Part shown: piece by piece, positions 55,055 to 63,879 of the stretch | How the letters are laid out: each line of letters starts with the position of its first letter | How positions within the stretch are numbered: the first letter of the stretch is position 1 | NCBI RefSeq assembly: GCF_000383915.1 | Contig: NZ_KB912942.1 | Location: 1,648,561 to 1,712,560, forward strand | Direction of reading: 5' to 3' | Origin: Amycolatopsis benzoatilytica AK 16/65 | GTDB lineage: Bacteria > Actinomycetota > Actinomycetes > Mycobacteriales > Pseudonocardiaceae | Length of the DNA: 64,000 nucleotides | Translations under genes and position numbers: made by a program | The notes under the pieces: generated by a model | The model's database searches: none | What the model was told of the DNA's origin: nothing | What the model saw: the letters and a program-made list of their open reading frames with translations, nothing else

Positions 55055-55633
55055 TCAGATCCGGAGCAGGACCAGCACGCCGACTCCGATCAACGCGGCC
55101 GGGACCACGACGTGGCCCCAGCGCGAGAGCGTCGCGGAGACCGCGGGGTGGAGCGTGAGCAGCCGTCCGGCGACGAGCCAACCGGCAACCAGGACAAGGA
55201 ACAGGGCCAGGTAGCCAGTCGTCGCGCCGACGCCGGCGTTGGCGAAGACGGGTACGTAAGCACCGATGTTGTCGCCGCCGTTGGCGATGGTCACCGCCGC
55301 GATGCCCGGCGCGGTGAGCACCCGCGGGGCCCGCGCGGAATCGCCGGAATCGCCTCGACGGCGCCAGGTTTGCGCCGCCGCCCGGATTCCGAGAGCGACC
55401 GGAATCAGTCCGAGCCACGGCAACAGCCCGGCGGGCAGGGCTGCCGCGCCGGACGCGATCGCGGTGGCGACGGCGAGGATCGCCGCGAAACCCAGATACT
55501 GGCCGAAAACGACGGTGCGAGCACGGGTTCCGGACGCGAACAGGAGCGCGAGGACGACCAGGTCGTCGATGTTGGTGGCGGCGAACAAGACCACCGCTCG
55601 CCCGGCCAGCGTCCCGATCGGCACCCCGGTCAC
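55055..55633 (-). CDS. CadD-like cadmium resistance family transporter
   Basis: This 192-residue protein has about six helices and two half-repeats containing ATNIDDLVVL and ANGGDNIGAYVPVF, the Asp/Asn-rich motifs of the CadD family (LysE superfamily). Members are linked to cadmium efflux or sequestration. The start is a GTG at 55633, and the gap of about 134 bp to the divergent SQR gene holds both promoters. Metal specificity cannot be read from sequence. Confidence 0.85.
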   Translation of the reverse strand: MTGVPIGTLAGRAVVLFAATNIDDLVVLALLFASGTRARTVVFGQYLGFAAILAVATAIASGAAALPAGLLPWLGLIPVALGIRAAAQTWRRRGDSGDSARAPRVLTAPGIAAVTIANGGDNIGAYVPVFANAGVGATTGYLALFLVLVAGWLVAGRLLTLHPAVSATLSRWGHVVVPAALIGVGVLVLLRI

Positions 55634-55767
55634 CCTACCGGCAGGGCGCGCCGGGGCCCCTGGCCATCACTGCGTGCTGTCGTGCGGCGGCAGCCCGCAT
55701 CCTTGGTCGTCATCGTGAGTGACCGAAGACCCTAAGCGGGCCCGCGCGGCGCTCCGAAACTGAATCG

Positions 55768-57015
55768 GTGACCAAACACATCGTGATACTCGGCGGCGGA
55801 ACAGGCGGCACGTTGGCCGCGAACCGGCTTCAGCGCGGTCTGGGCGAGCGGGTCCGGATCACGGTCGTGGACCGGGACGACGACCACCTGTACCAGCCCG
55901 GCCTGCTGTTCGTCCCGTTCGGCCTGGCCGAGCCGGAAGACCTCGTCCGGTCCCGGCCGCGGCAGCTGCGCAAGGGGATCGAGTACCACCGCAGCGCGGT
56001 CGACCACGTCGACGCCGACGCCGCGCAGGTCCGGCTCGAGGACGGCACGATGCTCGGCTACGACGCGCTGGTGATCGCCAGTGGCGCGCGGCTCGTGCCG
56101 GAGGAGACCGAGGGGCTCACCGGCCCGGGCTGGCGCGAAACGGTGCACACCTTCTACGACTACGACGGCGCGATGGCGCTTTCGGCCGCGCTCGACGGCT
56201 TCTCCGGCGGCCGGCTCGTGGTGAACGTGGTCGACCTGCCGATCAAATGCCCGGTCGCGCCGCTCGAATTCTGTTTCCTGGCCGACTGGTACTTCCGGGA
56301 GAAGGGGATACGGGACCAGGTGGCGATCACCTACGCCACCCCGCTCGACGCCGCCTTCACCAAACCGGTCGCGGCGAAGACGCTCGCCGGGCTGCTGGCG
56401 GAGAAGGACATCGAGCTCGTGACGGAGTTCAACACCGGCCAGGTGGACGGTCCGGGGCGGCGGCTGGTGTCCTACGACGACCGCGAGATCCCGTTCGACC
56501 TCGCGGTCGTGGTGCCGATGCACAGCGGCGCGTCCTATGTGGACCGATCGCCCGGGCTCGGCGACGAGTTCGGCTTCGTCCCGGTCGATCCGCACACCCT
56601 GCAGTCCACCGCGTTCCCGAACGTCTTCGCGATCGGCGACGCGGCGGGCGTCCCGACGTCCAAAGCCGGTTCGGTCACCCATTTCGAAGGCGCGGTGCTG
56701 GCGCGCAACGTCGCCCGGTACCTCGAGGGCCGCCCGCTGGACCCGGGTTTCGACGGCCACACCAACTGCTTCATCGAAAGCGGTTTCCACAAGGCGATGC
56801 TCATCGACTTCAACTACGACACCGAACCGCTGCCCGGGCACTTCCCGGCGGCGGCCGGGCTGCCGCTGCTGCGCGAGTCGCGGCTGAACCACCTCGGCAA
56901 GCTGATGTTCTCCTGGCTGTACTGGCACAGCCTGTTGCCGGGCAGGGAAATCCCCGGAATCCCCGATTCGATGCCCCGCTCCGGCAAGGAATTTCCCGTG
57001 CCGGCAGAGCACTGA
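55768..57015 (+). CDS. Sulfide:quinone oxidoreductase-type flavoprotein
   Basis: This 415-residue protein has the N-terminal FAD loop ILGGGTGGTLAANRL, the central IKCPVAPLEF with a redox Cys, and FAIGDAAGVPTSKAGS near the C-terminus. SQR proteins oxidise sulfide and pass electrons to the quinone pool, leaving sulfane sulfur. The GTG start at 55768 gives the standard flavoprotein N-terminus. It heads a cassette with DsrC/TusE-like and DsrE-like sulfur carriers 15 and 27 nt apart, which strongly supports a role in sulfide or persulfide handling. Confidence 0.88.
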   Translation: MTKHIVILGGGTGGTLAANRLQRGLGERVRITVVDRDDDHLYQPGLLFVPFGLAEPEDLVRSRPRQLRKGIEYHRSAVDHVDADAAQVRLEDGTMLGYDALVIASGARLVPEETEGLTGPGWRETVHTFYDYDGAMALSAALDGFSGGRLVVNVVDLPIKCPVAPLEFCFLADWYFREKGIRDQVAITYATPLDAAFTKPVAAKTLAGLLAEKDIELVTEFNTGQVDGPGRRLVSYDDREIPFDLAVVVPMHSGASYVDRSPGLGDEFGFVPVDPHTLQSTAFPNVFAIGDAAGVPTSKAGSVTHFEGAVLARNVARYLEGRPLDPGFDGHTNCFIESGFHKAMLIDFNYDTEPLPGHFPAAAGLPLLRESRLNHLGKLMFSWLYWHSLLPGREIPGIPDSMPRSGKEFPVPAEH

Positions 57016-57030
57016 CCCGAAAGGACACAG

Positions 57031-57348
57031 ATGCCCACCGCGACCTACGCCGGCACCGACGTGCCGGTCACCGACGAAGGGTTCTTCACCGAACCCGACC
57101 GCTGGACCGAGCAGATGGCGCCGGAGATCGCCCGCGAATCCGGTATCGACACGTTGAGCGACGACCACTGGCGGGTCATCGAGTTCATGCGCCGCGAGTA
57201 CGCGGAGAAGGGCACCGGCCCGACCGTGCGGGCACTCGGCCGCACCTCCGGCGTGTCGATCAAGGACCTGTACCGGCTGTTCCCGAAAGGTCCGGCGAAA
57301 CTCGCCGCGAAGATCGCCGGGATCCCCAAGCCGCGCGGCTGCATCTGA
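57031..57348 (+). CDS. DsrC/TusE family sulfur carrier (single-Cys form)
   Basis: 105 residues in the DsrC/TusE/DsvC fold: DEGFF, WTEQMAPEIARESGI, and the C-terminal arm IPKPRGCI. The penultimate Cys is the persulfide-carrying residue of the family. The second arm Cys found in true DsrC of sulfate reducers is absent, so it is TusE-like in chemistry. It lies between SQR and a DsrE-like protein and probably takes sulfur from the DsrE-like partner or SQR product. The ATG at 57031 has aaagga upstream. Confidence 0.92.
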   Translation: MPTATYAGTDVPVTDEGFFTEPDRWTEQMAPEIARESGIDTLSDDHWRVIEFMRREYAEKGTGPTVRALGRTSGVSIKDLYRLFPKGPAKLAAKIAGIPKPRGCI

Positions 57349-57360
57349 GAGGGGAACGTC

Positions 57361-57819
57361 GTGATCGAGAAGATTTCCATCGTCATTTCGAAGGGTTCGC
57401 TGGAGGCGATCTATCCGGGGCTGATCATGGCCAACGGGGCGCGCGCCGAAGGCATCGACGCTGACCTGTTCTTCACCTTTTTCGGCCTGGACGCGGTCCA
57501 CCGAGCCCGGCACGAGCACATCAAGCTCGCCACCGTCGGCAACCCTGGCCTGCACCTGGCCACCTGGGCGGGCGGCTTGCCCGGGGTGTCGTCGGTGATG
57601 ACGCAGTACCTCGAACGGAAGATGGACAAACTTGATATCCCGCCCATTCCGGAATTCGTGGAAATGATCTCCGACACCGGGGCCGGGCTGTACGCCTGCA
57701 AGGCGTCGGTCGATCTGTTCGGCCTGGACAAGGACGACCTGATCGAGCAAGTGCAGGACATCATCACCGTCGGCGAGTTCTACGAGAAAGCGGACGGCGG
57801 CCAGATCATCTTCACCTGA
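57361..57819 (+). CDS. DsrE-like (DsrE2 family) sulfurtransferase
   Basis: This 152-residue protein opens with ISIVISKGSLEAIYPG, contains a hydrophobic stretch with LFFTFFGLD, and has a conserved Cys in LYACKASVDLFGL. DsrE/DsrE2-like proteins carry persulfide and pass it to DsrC/TusE partners. It starts with a GTG 12 nt after the DsrC/TusE stop, behind gagggg. The close coupling of SQR, DsrC/TusE and DsrE suggests a sulfide-to-persulfide relay. Confidence 0.88.
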   Translation: MIEKISIVISKGSLEAIYPGLIMANGARAEGIDADLFFTFFGLDAVHRARHEHIKLATVGNPGLHLATWAGGLPGVSSVMTQYLERKMDKLDIPPIPEFVEMISDTGAGLYACKASVDLFGLDKDDLIEQVQDIITVGEFYEKADGGQIIFT

Positions 57820-57842
57820 CCGCCGCGAGCACGGAGGCGACC

Positions 57843-58736
57843 ATGCACCCTCGACCCGGCCTCGGCGCGCTCGGGCTCGGCACCGGGAAGAAAGCCCGGC
57901 TGCACCGGATCCTGCGCGAACACGGCCTGCGCAACGGCACCGCGCTGTTCCTCCCGTACGACCAGGGCCTGGAACACGGCCCGCGGGACTTCTTCGCGAA
58001 CCCGGACGCCGCCGATCCCCGCTACATCGTCCGGCTCGCGCTGGAAGGCGGCTTCAACGGGATCGCGATCCAGATCGGCCTGGCGGAGAAGTTCTACTGG
58101 GACTACGCGGGCGAGCTGCCGCTGGTGCTGAAACTCAACGGCAAGACCGACATCCCGTCCGATGCGGAGGCGCTTTCCCCGGTACACGCCTCCGTCGAGG
58201 ACGCCGTGCGGCTCGGCGCGGACGCGGTCGGCTACACACTGTACGTCGGATCTCCCGCCCAGGAAGCGGATTTCGCCCAGTACCGGAAGGTGCGGGCGGA
58301 TGCCGAGCGACTCGGGATGCCGCTGATCGTCTGGGCCTATCCGCGCGGGCAGGCGATCGTCGCGAAAGGCGGCGCCGATTCGTTCTACGCCGTCGACTAC
58401 GCCGCCCGCACCGCCGCGGAGCTCGGCGCGGACGTGGTCAAGGTGAACTACCCGCACCCGGAGAAAACCGAAGGGGTTCCGCTCGCCTACGCCCGGCAGT
58501 TCTCCGTGCAGGAAGCGATGGACGCGGTCGTGCACTCGGCGGGCCGGACCCTGCTGCTGGTCTCCGGGGGCGGCAAAGCGAGCGACGAAGCGATGCTCGA
58601 CAAGGCGCGCACCGCGATGGAAGCCGGGGCGACCGGCTTGATCTTCGGCCGCAACGTCTGGCAACGAGACCGCACCGAATCGCTGCGGTTCGTGTCCTCG
58701 CTGCGGGACATCCTCGCCAAGTACCCGACGGAATGA
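57843..58736 (+). CDS. Class I fructose-bisphosphate aldolase (DhnA/FbaB type)
   Basis: This 297-residue TIM barrel has the features of archaeal-type class I aldolases: LPYDQGLEHGP, LVLKLNGKTD, and the Schiff-base Lys in ADVVKVNYPHP. It should cleave or form fructose 1,6-bisphosphate without metal. It follows the DsrE-like gene by 23 nt in the same operon. A metal-independent aldolase would resist sulfide or oxidant damage that hits the usual class II enzyme; this explanation is inference. A related DhnA-family activity is possible. Confidence 0.88.
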   Translation: MHPRPGLGALGLGTGKKARLHRILREHGLRNGTALFLPYDQGLEHGPRDFFANPDAADPRYIVRLALEGGFNGIAIQIGLAEKFYWDYAGELPLVLKLNGKTDIPSDAEALSPVHASVEDAVRLGADAVGYTLYVGSPAQEADFAQYRKVRADAERLGMPLIVWAYPRGQAIVAKGGADSFYAVDYAARTAAELGADVVKVNYPHPEKTEGVPLAYARQFSVQEAMDAVVHSAGRTLLLVSGGGKASDEAMLDKARTAMEAGATGLIFGRNVWQRDRTESLRFVSSLRDILAKYPTE

Positions 58737-58761
58737 ACCGAATCGGCCAAGGAGGCATCTG

Positions 58762-59025
58762 ATGCACACCGGACACTGGCAGGTGGACGTTTTCCTCACC
58801 GAGGAGGACGGCCGCACGCACGCCATCGCCCGCCTGCACACCGGAACCGGCGAACTGTCCGGCGACGGCACCGCACGGCGGAACCCGGCGGACGCGAACG
58901 TCCCGGAGATCGGCGACGAACTGGCGGCGGCCCGCGCGTTGAGCGCGCTGGCGCACCGGCTGCTCGAGACCGTCGTGGACGACATCGAAGGCGTGACGCA
59001 CAAATCGGTGCGGCTGCGGCGCTGA
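58762..59025 (+). CDS. DUF1876 small protein
   Basis: This 87-residue protein has the family pattern HWQVDVFLTEEDGRTHAIARL and a helical second half. DUF1876 proteins are common in actinomycetes near stress or dormancy genes and have no known activity. The ATG at 58762 follows aaggaggc with good spacing. It is the last gene of the sulfur cassette. Confidence 0.85.
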   Translation: MHTGHWQVDVFLTEEDGRTHAIARLHTGTGELSGDGTARRNPADANVPEIGDELAAARALSALAHRLLETVVDDIEGVTHKSVRLRR

Positions 59026-59114
59026 TTTCCGAGCAGCACCGAACTTCGGCTGCGCGAAGCGGTGGTGTCCCTCGGCCCGCGAAGGGGGTGCCGCCGCGCG
59101 ATGTGGCAGCCGGA

Positions 59115-59915
59115 TCACACCCGGCTTGGCCGGCCGGCTTCCCCGCGTACCAGTGCGAAGACTCCGGCACCGGCCAGGAGCACGCCGAACCCGGTGAGCC
59201 ACCACCAGCCGGGCCGGACCCGGTCGCCCAGCAGGAGGATCGCGAGCGCGCCGGGGAACACCACCCCGGTCATCGTGGTGACCGCGCTCGGCACGGCGGG
59301 GACGGTCTGGCGCAGCGACGTCGCGTACATCGCGATGCCCAGCACAGTGAACGCGAGCGCCAGATACACCAGCGGCATCCGGACGAGATCGGCCATCACC
59401 AGGACCGGAGTCTGCAGCACGGCGCGCAAAGCGACGCGTGATCCGCCGTAAGCGAGACCCGCCAGCAACGCATGGGGCACCGGGCCCTCGCGCTTCGCGG
59501 ACAACGCGACGACGGCCAGGAGGACCGCGAGACCGCCCAGCACGGCTACGACGACCGGTTCCGGTGCGGCCGGGCCGGTTCTCGTCGTCGCGCTCGCGGC
59601 CACCAGGCCGAGACCGGCCGCGGTGCCTCCGACCGCCGTCAAGTCGCGTGCGGTCAGGCTGCGCCGAGCCGACACGGCGGCGAAAGCGATCTGGGTGGCC
59701 AGTACCGCTTGCACCGCGAATACCGGCAGGAAGCGCAGTGCGACAACCGCCGTCGCCCAGCCGAGCAAGTCCACTGACAGCCAGATCGAGTACCGGCGCG
59801 CCCGATGCCGGGTCGCGTGTGCCGCCCGGGATTCCAGAATCGTCGCGGTCCCGTCGAGCGCGGCGGCCGCAGCGGCTGCGCCGAAACCGGTCGCGGCCGC
59901 CAGGAACGGTGTCAT
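59115..59915 (-). CDS. DMT/EamA-like membrane transporter
   Basis: This 266-residue protein has about nine or ten hydrophobic helices in two similar halves and a C-terminal GDRVRPGWWWLTGFGVLLAGAGV typical of drug/metabolite transporters. It is convergent with the DUF1876 gene. No substrate can be assigned. The ATG at 59915 places the first helix directly at the N-terminus. Confidence 0.8.
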   Translation of the reverse strand: MTPFLAAATGFGAAAAAAALDGTATILESRAAHATRHRARRYSIWLSVDLLGWATAVVALRFLPVFAVQAVLATQIAFAAVSARRSLTARDLTAVGGTAAGLGLVAASATTRTGPAAPEPVVVAVLGGLAVLLAVVALSAKREGPVPHALLAGLAYGGSRVALRAVLQTPVLVMADLVRMPLVYLALAFTVLGIAMYATSLRQTVPAVPSAVTTMTGVVFPGALAILLLGDRVRPGWWWLTGFGVLLAGAGVFALVRGEAGRPSRV

Positions 59916-60033
59916 CGGAAACGGCCGGCAAACGGGAGGCGCACTCGTTCACGGTGTCTCGGCCCGGTCTCTCTGTGGAGTGGGAGAACGTCGCAAGAGC
60001 AGGGACTTTGTCCTTCTCCGGCGGCACTGCGGC

Positions 60034-61725
60034 TCATTGCGGCGGACGGCCGTGCCGGGCCGCGTACCACTGCTCGTAGGCCGCGACCGCGGACGGCAGC
60101 GTCGGGAAGATCCGATCCGTGCCGATCCGGTCGACGAGCCCGCCTGCCGCGAGCTGGTCGCGCAGGTCCTGTTTGACCCGGGCCATCGCGAAGACGATCC
60201 CGCGCCGGCACAGCTCGGCTCGCAGCTGGTCGAGCGCGTCGGCGCCGGAGACGTCGATTTCGACGTTCGCCTCGGCGTTGAGCAGGAACCATTCGGCTGA
60301 CAAGTCGAGCGAGCCCAGCGCCCGGGTGCGGAAGTTCTCGGCGTTGGCGAAACAGAGCGGCGCGTCATAGCGGTAGACGACCAGACCGGGAACCGGCCGG
60401 GCGTCCGGGTAGTCGTCGATGTCGTGCATGCCGGCCAGGCCCGGCACGTAGCCGAGAATGCCGTCGTGCGGCCGGGCGAGCTTGCGCAGCAGGTCGAGCA
60501 CGGACAACGCGACCGCGGCCAGGACGCCGTAGAGCACGCCGAACCCGACGACGGAGGCGGTGGTGAGCACCGCGAGCACGAACTCGCTGCGGCGGAACCG
60601 GGCGATGCGGCGGAACTCGGCGACGTCGACCAGCCGGAACGCCGCATAGACGACCAGCGCGCCGAGCGCGGCGGCGGGGAACCCGGCCAGCAGCGGCCCG
60701 GCCACCAGCAGGACCAGGACGAGTCCGGCGAGCGCGACGACCGAGTACAGCTGGGTGCGGCTGCCCACCGCTTCGCCGAGCACGGTGCGGCTGGCGCTGC
60801 AGCTGACTGGGAATCCGTGCAGCAGACCGGCTGCGACGTTGATCGCGCCGAGTGCGGCGAGTTCCTGGTTCGCGTCGATCGCTTCTCCCTTGCGGCTCGC
60901 GAACGCGCGCGCGGTCACCGCGGTATCCGAGAAGCCGACCAGCAGAATGCCCGCGGCAGGCAGCGCGAGCGTCGTGAGGTCAGTGCCGGACACCGCAGAG
61001 AGCCCCGGCGTCGGCAGCCCCTGCGGGATCGGCCCGACGACTTGGATGCCGTACCGCTGGAGGGAGAACCAGGAGACGACCCCGGTCGCGAGCAGGACCG
61101 CGAGCAGCGGGCCGGGCACTTTCGGCGCTACCCGGGCCAGTACCAGGAGCAGCAGCAGCACCCCGCCGGCGATGGCGAGCGTCGGACCGTGCGCGAGGTG
61201 AGCGACCCGCAGGAACGAGGCGATCTCGGGCAGCACGCCGGTTCCGGACACTGGGGTGCCGGTCACCGCGCCCAGCTCGCCGGCGATCATCAGCACGGCG
61301 ATGCCGCTCAGATACCCGGTCAGCACTGGCTTGGACAGCAGGTCGGCGAAGAACCCGAGCCGGAACAGCCTGCCCAGCAAGCCCAGCGCGCCGACCAGTA
61401 CCGCGAGCACCGCGGCCAAGGCCGCGTACCGCTGCGGGTTGCCGGCCGCGAGCGGACCGAGCGACACGGCTGTCATCAGCGCGGTGCTCGACTCTGGTCC
61501 GACCGAAAGTTGCCGGGACGAACCCAGCAGCGGATAGAGCGCGAGCGGGCCGAGCGCCGCCCACAGCCCGGCGGCCGGCGGCAGTCCGGCAACGGTCGCG
61601 TAGGCCATCACCTGGGGGATCAGGTACGCCGCTACGGTGAGTCCGGCCAGCAGGTCTCCGCGCAGCGCACGCCGGGGGTAGCCCCGGAATTGCCGCAGCC
61701 CAGGCGCGAGCGCCGGCCGCGCCAC
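60034..61725 (-). CDS. SulP family anion transporter with STAS domain
   Basis: 563 residues. The membrane part (about 20-400) has the SulP signature (DLLAGLTVAAYLIPQVMAYA, then PLLGSSRQLSVGPESST), and the C-terminal part is a STAS domain. SulP proteins move sulfate, bicarbonate or other anions. The start is a GTG at 61725, 3 nt after the upstream DUF6292-like stop, so the two genes are cotranscribed. The nearby sulfide cassette makes sulfate a plausible substrate. Confidence 0.92.
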   Translation of the reverse strand: MARPALAPGLRQFRGYPRRALRGDLLAGLTVAAYLIPQVMAYATVAGLPPAAGLWAALGPLALYPLLGSSRQLSVGPESSTALMTAVSLGPLAAGNPQRYAALAAVLAVLVGALGLLGRLFRLGFFADLLSKPVLTGYLSGIAVLMIAGELGAVTGTPVSGTGVLPEIASFLRVAHLAHGPTLAIAGGVLLLLLVLARVAPKVPGPLLAVLLATGVVSWFSLQRYGIQVVGPIPQGLPTPGLSAVSGTDLTTLALPAAGILLVGFSDTAVTARAFASRKGEAIDANQELAALGAINVAAGLLHGFPVSCSASRTVLGEAVGSRTQLYSVVALAGLVLVLLVAGPLLAGFPAAALGALVVYAAFRLVDVAEFRRIARFRRSEFVLAVLTTASVVGFGVLYGVLAAVALSVLDLLRKLARPHDGILGYVPGLAGMHDIDDYPDARPVPGLVVYRYDAPLCFANAENFRTRALGSLDLSAEWFLLNAEANVEIDVSGADALDQLRAELCRRGIVFAMARVKQDLRDQLAAGGLVDRIGTDRIFPTLPSAVAAYEQWYAARHGRPPQ

Positions 61726-61728
61726 TTC

Positions 61729-62166
61729 TTACCGGCCGAGCAGCGACTGCGGGGTCCAGTAGCCGTGCAGGCGGGAGATCAGGTCGAGGCGGTCGCTGGA
61801 CAAGTCGGGCGGTTCCGGCGGCCGGGTGCGGGTGGTGCGGGCACGGTTCGCGCGGACGAACGCGCGCACCCGGCCCGGCGAGGGGACCAGCTCGCCAAGA
61901 TAGGCCACCACGAGGAGGTCCTCGCCGGAATGCGTTTCGATGGTGAACGACCAGCCGTGCCGTTCGTCCCAGACGAGCGCGGTATCCCGGCCGGGGTGGG
62001 CGGGCAGCTCGCCGTCGAGGGCGATGTAGGCCGACATCGGCCGGTCGAGGTCGAGCGTGCACGATTCGGGGCCGACCCCCGCCGCGGTGCTCACCGCCTC
62101 CAGGTAGGCGCTCATTCCGCAGAGCAGACGGTATTCGTGGTCGGTGTTCATCGGCAGGACTGTCAT
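61729..62166 (-). CDS. DUF6292-like conserved protein
   Basis: This 145-residue soluble protein contains SAYIALDGELPAHPGRDTALVWDE and GWSFTIETHSGEDLLVVAYL, a pattern I recognise from actinomycete DUF6292 proteins. Function is unknown. The start could be the ATG at 62166 or the one at 62151. It immediately precedes the SulP gene. Confidence 0.7.
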   Translation of the reverse strand: MTVLPMNTDHEYRLLCGMSAYLEAVSTAAGVGPESCTLDLDRPMSAYIALDGELPAHPGRDTALVWDERHGWSFTIETHSGEDLLVVAYLGELVPSPGRVRAFVRANRARTTRTRPPEPPDLSSDRLDLISRLHGYWTPQSLLGR

Positions 62167-62416
62167 CGGCTCTCGTTTCTGCGGGCGCCGCCAGGCGGTG
62201 GTCGCGGGTCGGACGGCCGGGCTCCCCGACCGCGCCCGGCCGTCCGGATCCAGACTCGGCCGCGGGCCGGATTGCCGGAAGGGTCGAAAGTCACCGCTGC
62301 GGCCACCGTGGACGGTTCGGCGATTCCGGTGCCGCCATTGGGTTTTCTCCAGTGGACGATCGACCGGACGGCGGCCCGGCCTGGCAAGGAATCTCCGGAT
62401 CCGGCGGCGCTGATCG

Positions 62417-62872
62417 TCATCGCGGCCGCCGCACGGGCCGGCCGGAATTCCGCGGCGACGGGATTGCCTCGAGGTCTTGTCCGCCGGGAAGCCGGGTGCG
62501 CGGAGCCGGGCGGCCGTTGTTCCAGGCGAGCGCGGCGGCGAGCTGCTGCGGCGTGAGCCGTGCGTTGCGCGCGATCCGGCTGAGCGGTGCGTCCTGAAGG
62601 GACGGGTGCCGGCTGGCCTGGCTGAGCAGCTCGAACCACCATTGCTCGTCGACCCAGCCGGTCCGGGCTTCGCGGACGATTTCGGTCATGTGCTCGTCGC
62701 CGCAGGCATAGACCAGGCGCTGTCCGTGCCGGGCCGGTTCGGCGAAGTCCACTGCGGACGAGTCCGGCACCAAAGCGGCCTGCAGCTGCCCGTGCGGGAT
62801 CGGCTGCCCGCAGTGTTCGCACCGGCGGCGGCGGCAGGTTTGGGCGGCGGTCGGGAAAATGGGTGGCGACAT
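62417..62872 (-). CDS. Hypothetical protein with CxxC motif
   Basis: This 151-residue protein is not recognised. A CEHCGQPI motif near the N-terminus and a second Cys/His pair (YACGDEH) could form one zinc site. The middle has WVDEQWWFELL and a helix-rich LSRIARNARLTPQQLAAALAWN that looks like a helix-turn-helix. The ATG at 62872 follows ggag; the longer open frame upstream has no ribosome site. It may be a small DNA-binding protein. The 250 bp downstream (62167-62416) shows nothing definable. Confidence 0.6.
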   Translation of the reverse strand: MSPPIFPTAAQTCRRRRCEHCGQPIPHGQLQAALVPDSSAVDFAEPARHGQRLVYACGDEHMTEIVREARTGWVDEQWWFELLSQASRHPSLQDAPLSRIARNARLTPQQLAAALAWNNGRPAPRTRLPGGQDLEAIPSPRNSGRPVRRPR

Positions 62873-63141
62873 CGCATCTCCGGGTAGGGCTGGACCGGTT
62901 CGGTGTCGCAGAGTCAGAGCACCGGGGGCTGGGGCGGCAGCGGCGTCTGCGTAGTCCGGCACGGTTCGGCTTGCCGATCTCCGTACGGAAAACCCCACTG
63001 TAGGGGGGCACCCGCAGGTTGCCAATGCGGCCGTTCAGGTGGCCCGGACCGGTTTCTGACGGCCTGGTAAAGGATTTCTCTGGCCTGCGGCCGACTTCCG
63101 GTCACCAGCCGACGCGATCGTCGCCGGTGCGAGTGAAAAAA

Positions 63142-63879
63142 TCAGCGCGGCGAATCCCGCAGCACCTGACCCGGCGGCAGTGCGGCGTGCGCGAGCTCTT
63201 CCGCTACGGCGGTGAGCCGGAGGTTGTGGCGGCGGCTGTACGCGCGCAACCGTTCGAACGCGGTGTCGACCGGGATGCCGCCCGCGTGGGCGAGCACTCC
63301 TTTCGCTTGCTCGATGACCACCCGGCTGTCGAGCGCGTGCTGCAGCTGCCCGGAGAGCTGCTTGCCGCGGCGGACCGCGCTCTCCTGGAGGATGCCGATG
63401 GTCGCGACATCAGCGAGTGCGCGGGCGGCGGCGACTTCGGTCTCGGGCAGCGGCTCGGCACTGAGCAGGACGAGGGAGCCGACGACGTTGTCGCGCAGCC
63501 GCAGCGGAAGAGCGTGCGCGGCGTGGTAGCCCGCCTCCAGCGCCTGGGAGACGAACTCCGGGCTCCGGGCCGAGATCGCGGCGAGATCTGGCACGTGGAC
63601 TGGCTGGCCGGTGCGAACGGTGTCGACGCAGTGCCCCGCTACGTCCCGGAGGGCGTCGAACAACGGGGCGGTGTCACCGGTCGCCGCGATCACCTGGACC
63701 TTGCCGTCCCGGTCAGCGAGGAGGAGGCCCGCCGCGCCGGCGGACAGCAGCGTGACGCAGTATCCGGCGAGCCGGCGGAGCAGGTCGGCCGCGGCGTAGC
63801 CGTCGGCGAGCGTGTCGGCCAAGTCCACGAAGGCCTGGAGCAGGCCCGGTTCCTGAGCTAGAACTTGCCGTTCGCGCAT
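63142..63879 (-). CDS. GAF-ANTAR domain regulator
   Basis: 245 residues. The GAF domain lies at about 20-165 and is followed by an ANTAR domain (QLQHALDSRVVIEQAKGVLA...AFERLRAYSRRHNLRL) at about 172-235. ANTAR proteins bind tandem hairpins in mRNA leaders and prevent termination. The ATG at 63879 follows ggagg by 7 nt. No dedicated target was identified, although intergenic palindromes occur in this window. The 121 bp to the window end hold no supported gene. Confidence 0.92.
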   Translation of the reverse strand: MRERQVLAQEPGLLQAFVDLADTLADGYAAADLLRRLAGYCVTLLSAGAAGLLLADRDGKVQVIAATGDTAPLFDALRDVAGHCVDTVRTGQPVHVPDLAAISARSPEFVSQALEAGYHAAHALPLRLRDNVVGSLVLLSAEPLPETEVAAARALADVATIGILQESAVRRGKQLSGQLQHALDSRVVIEQAKGVLAHAGGIPVDTAFERLRAYSRRHNLRLTAVAEELAHAALPPGQVLRDSPR

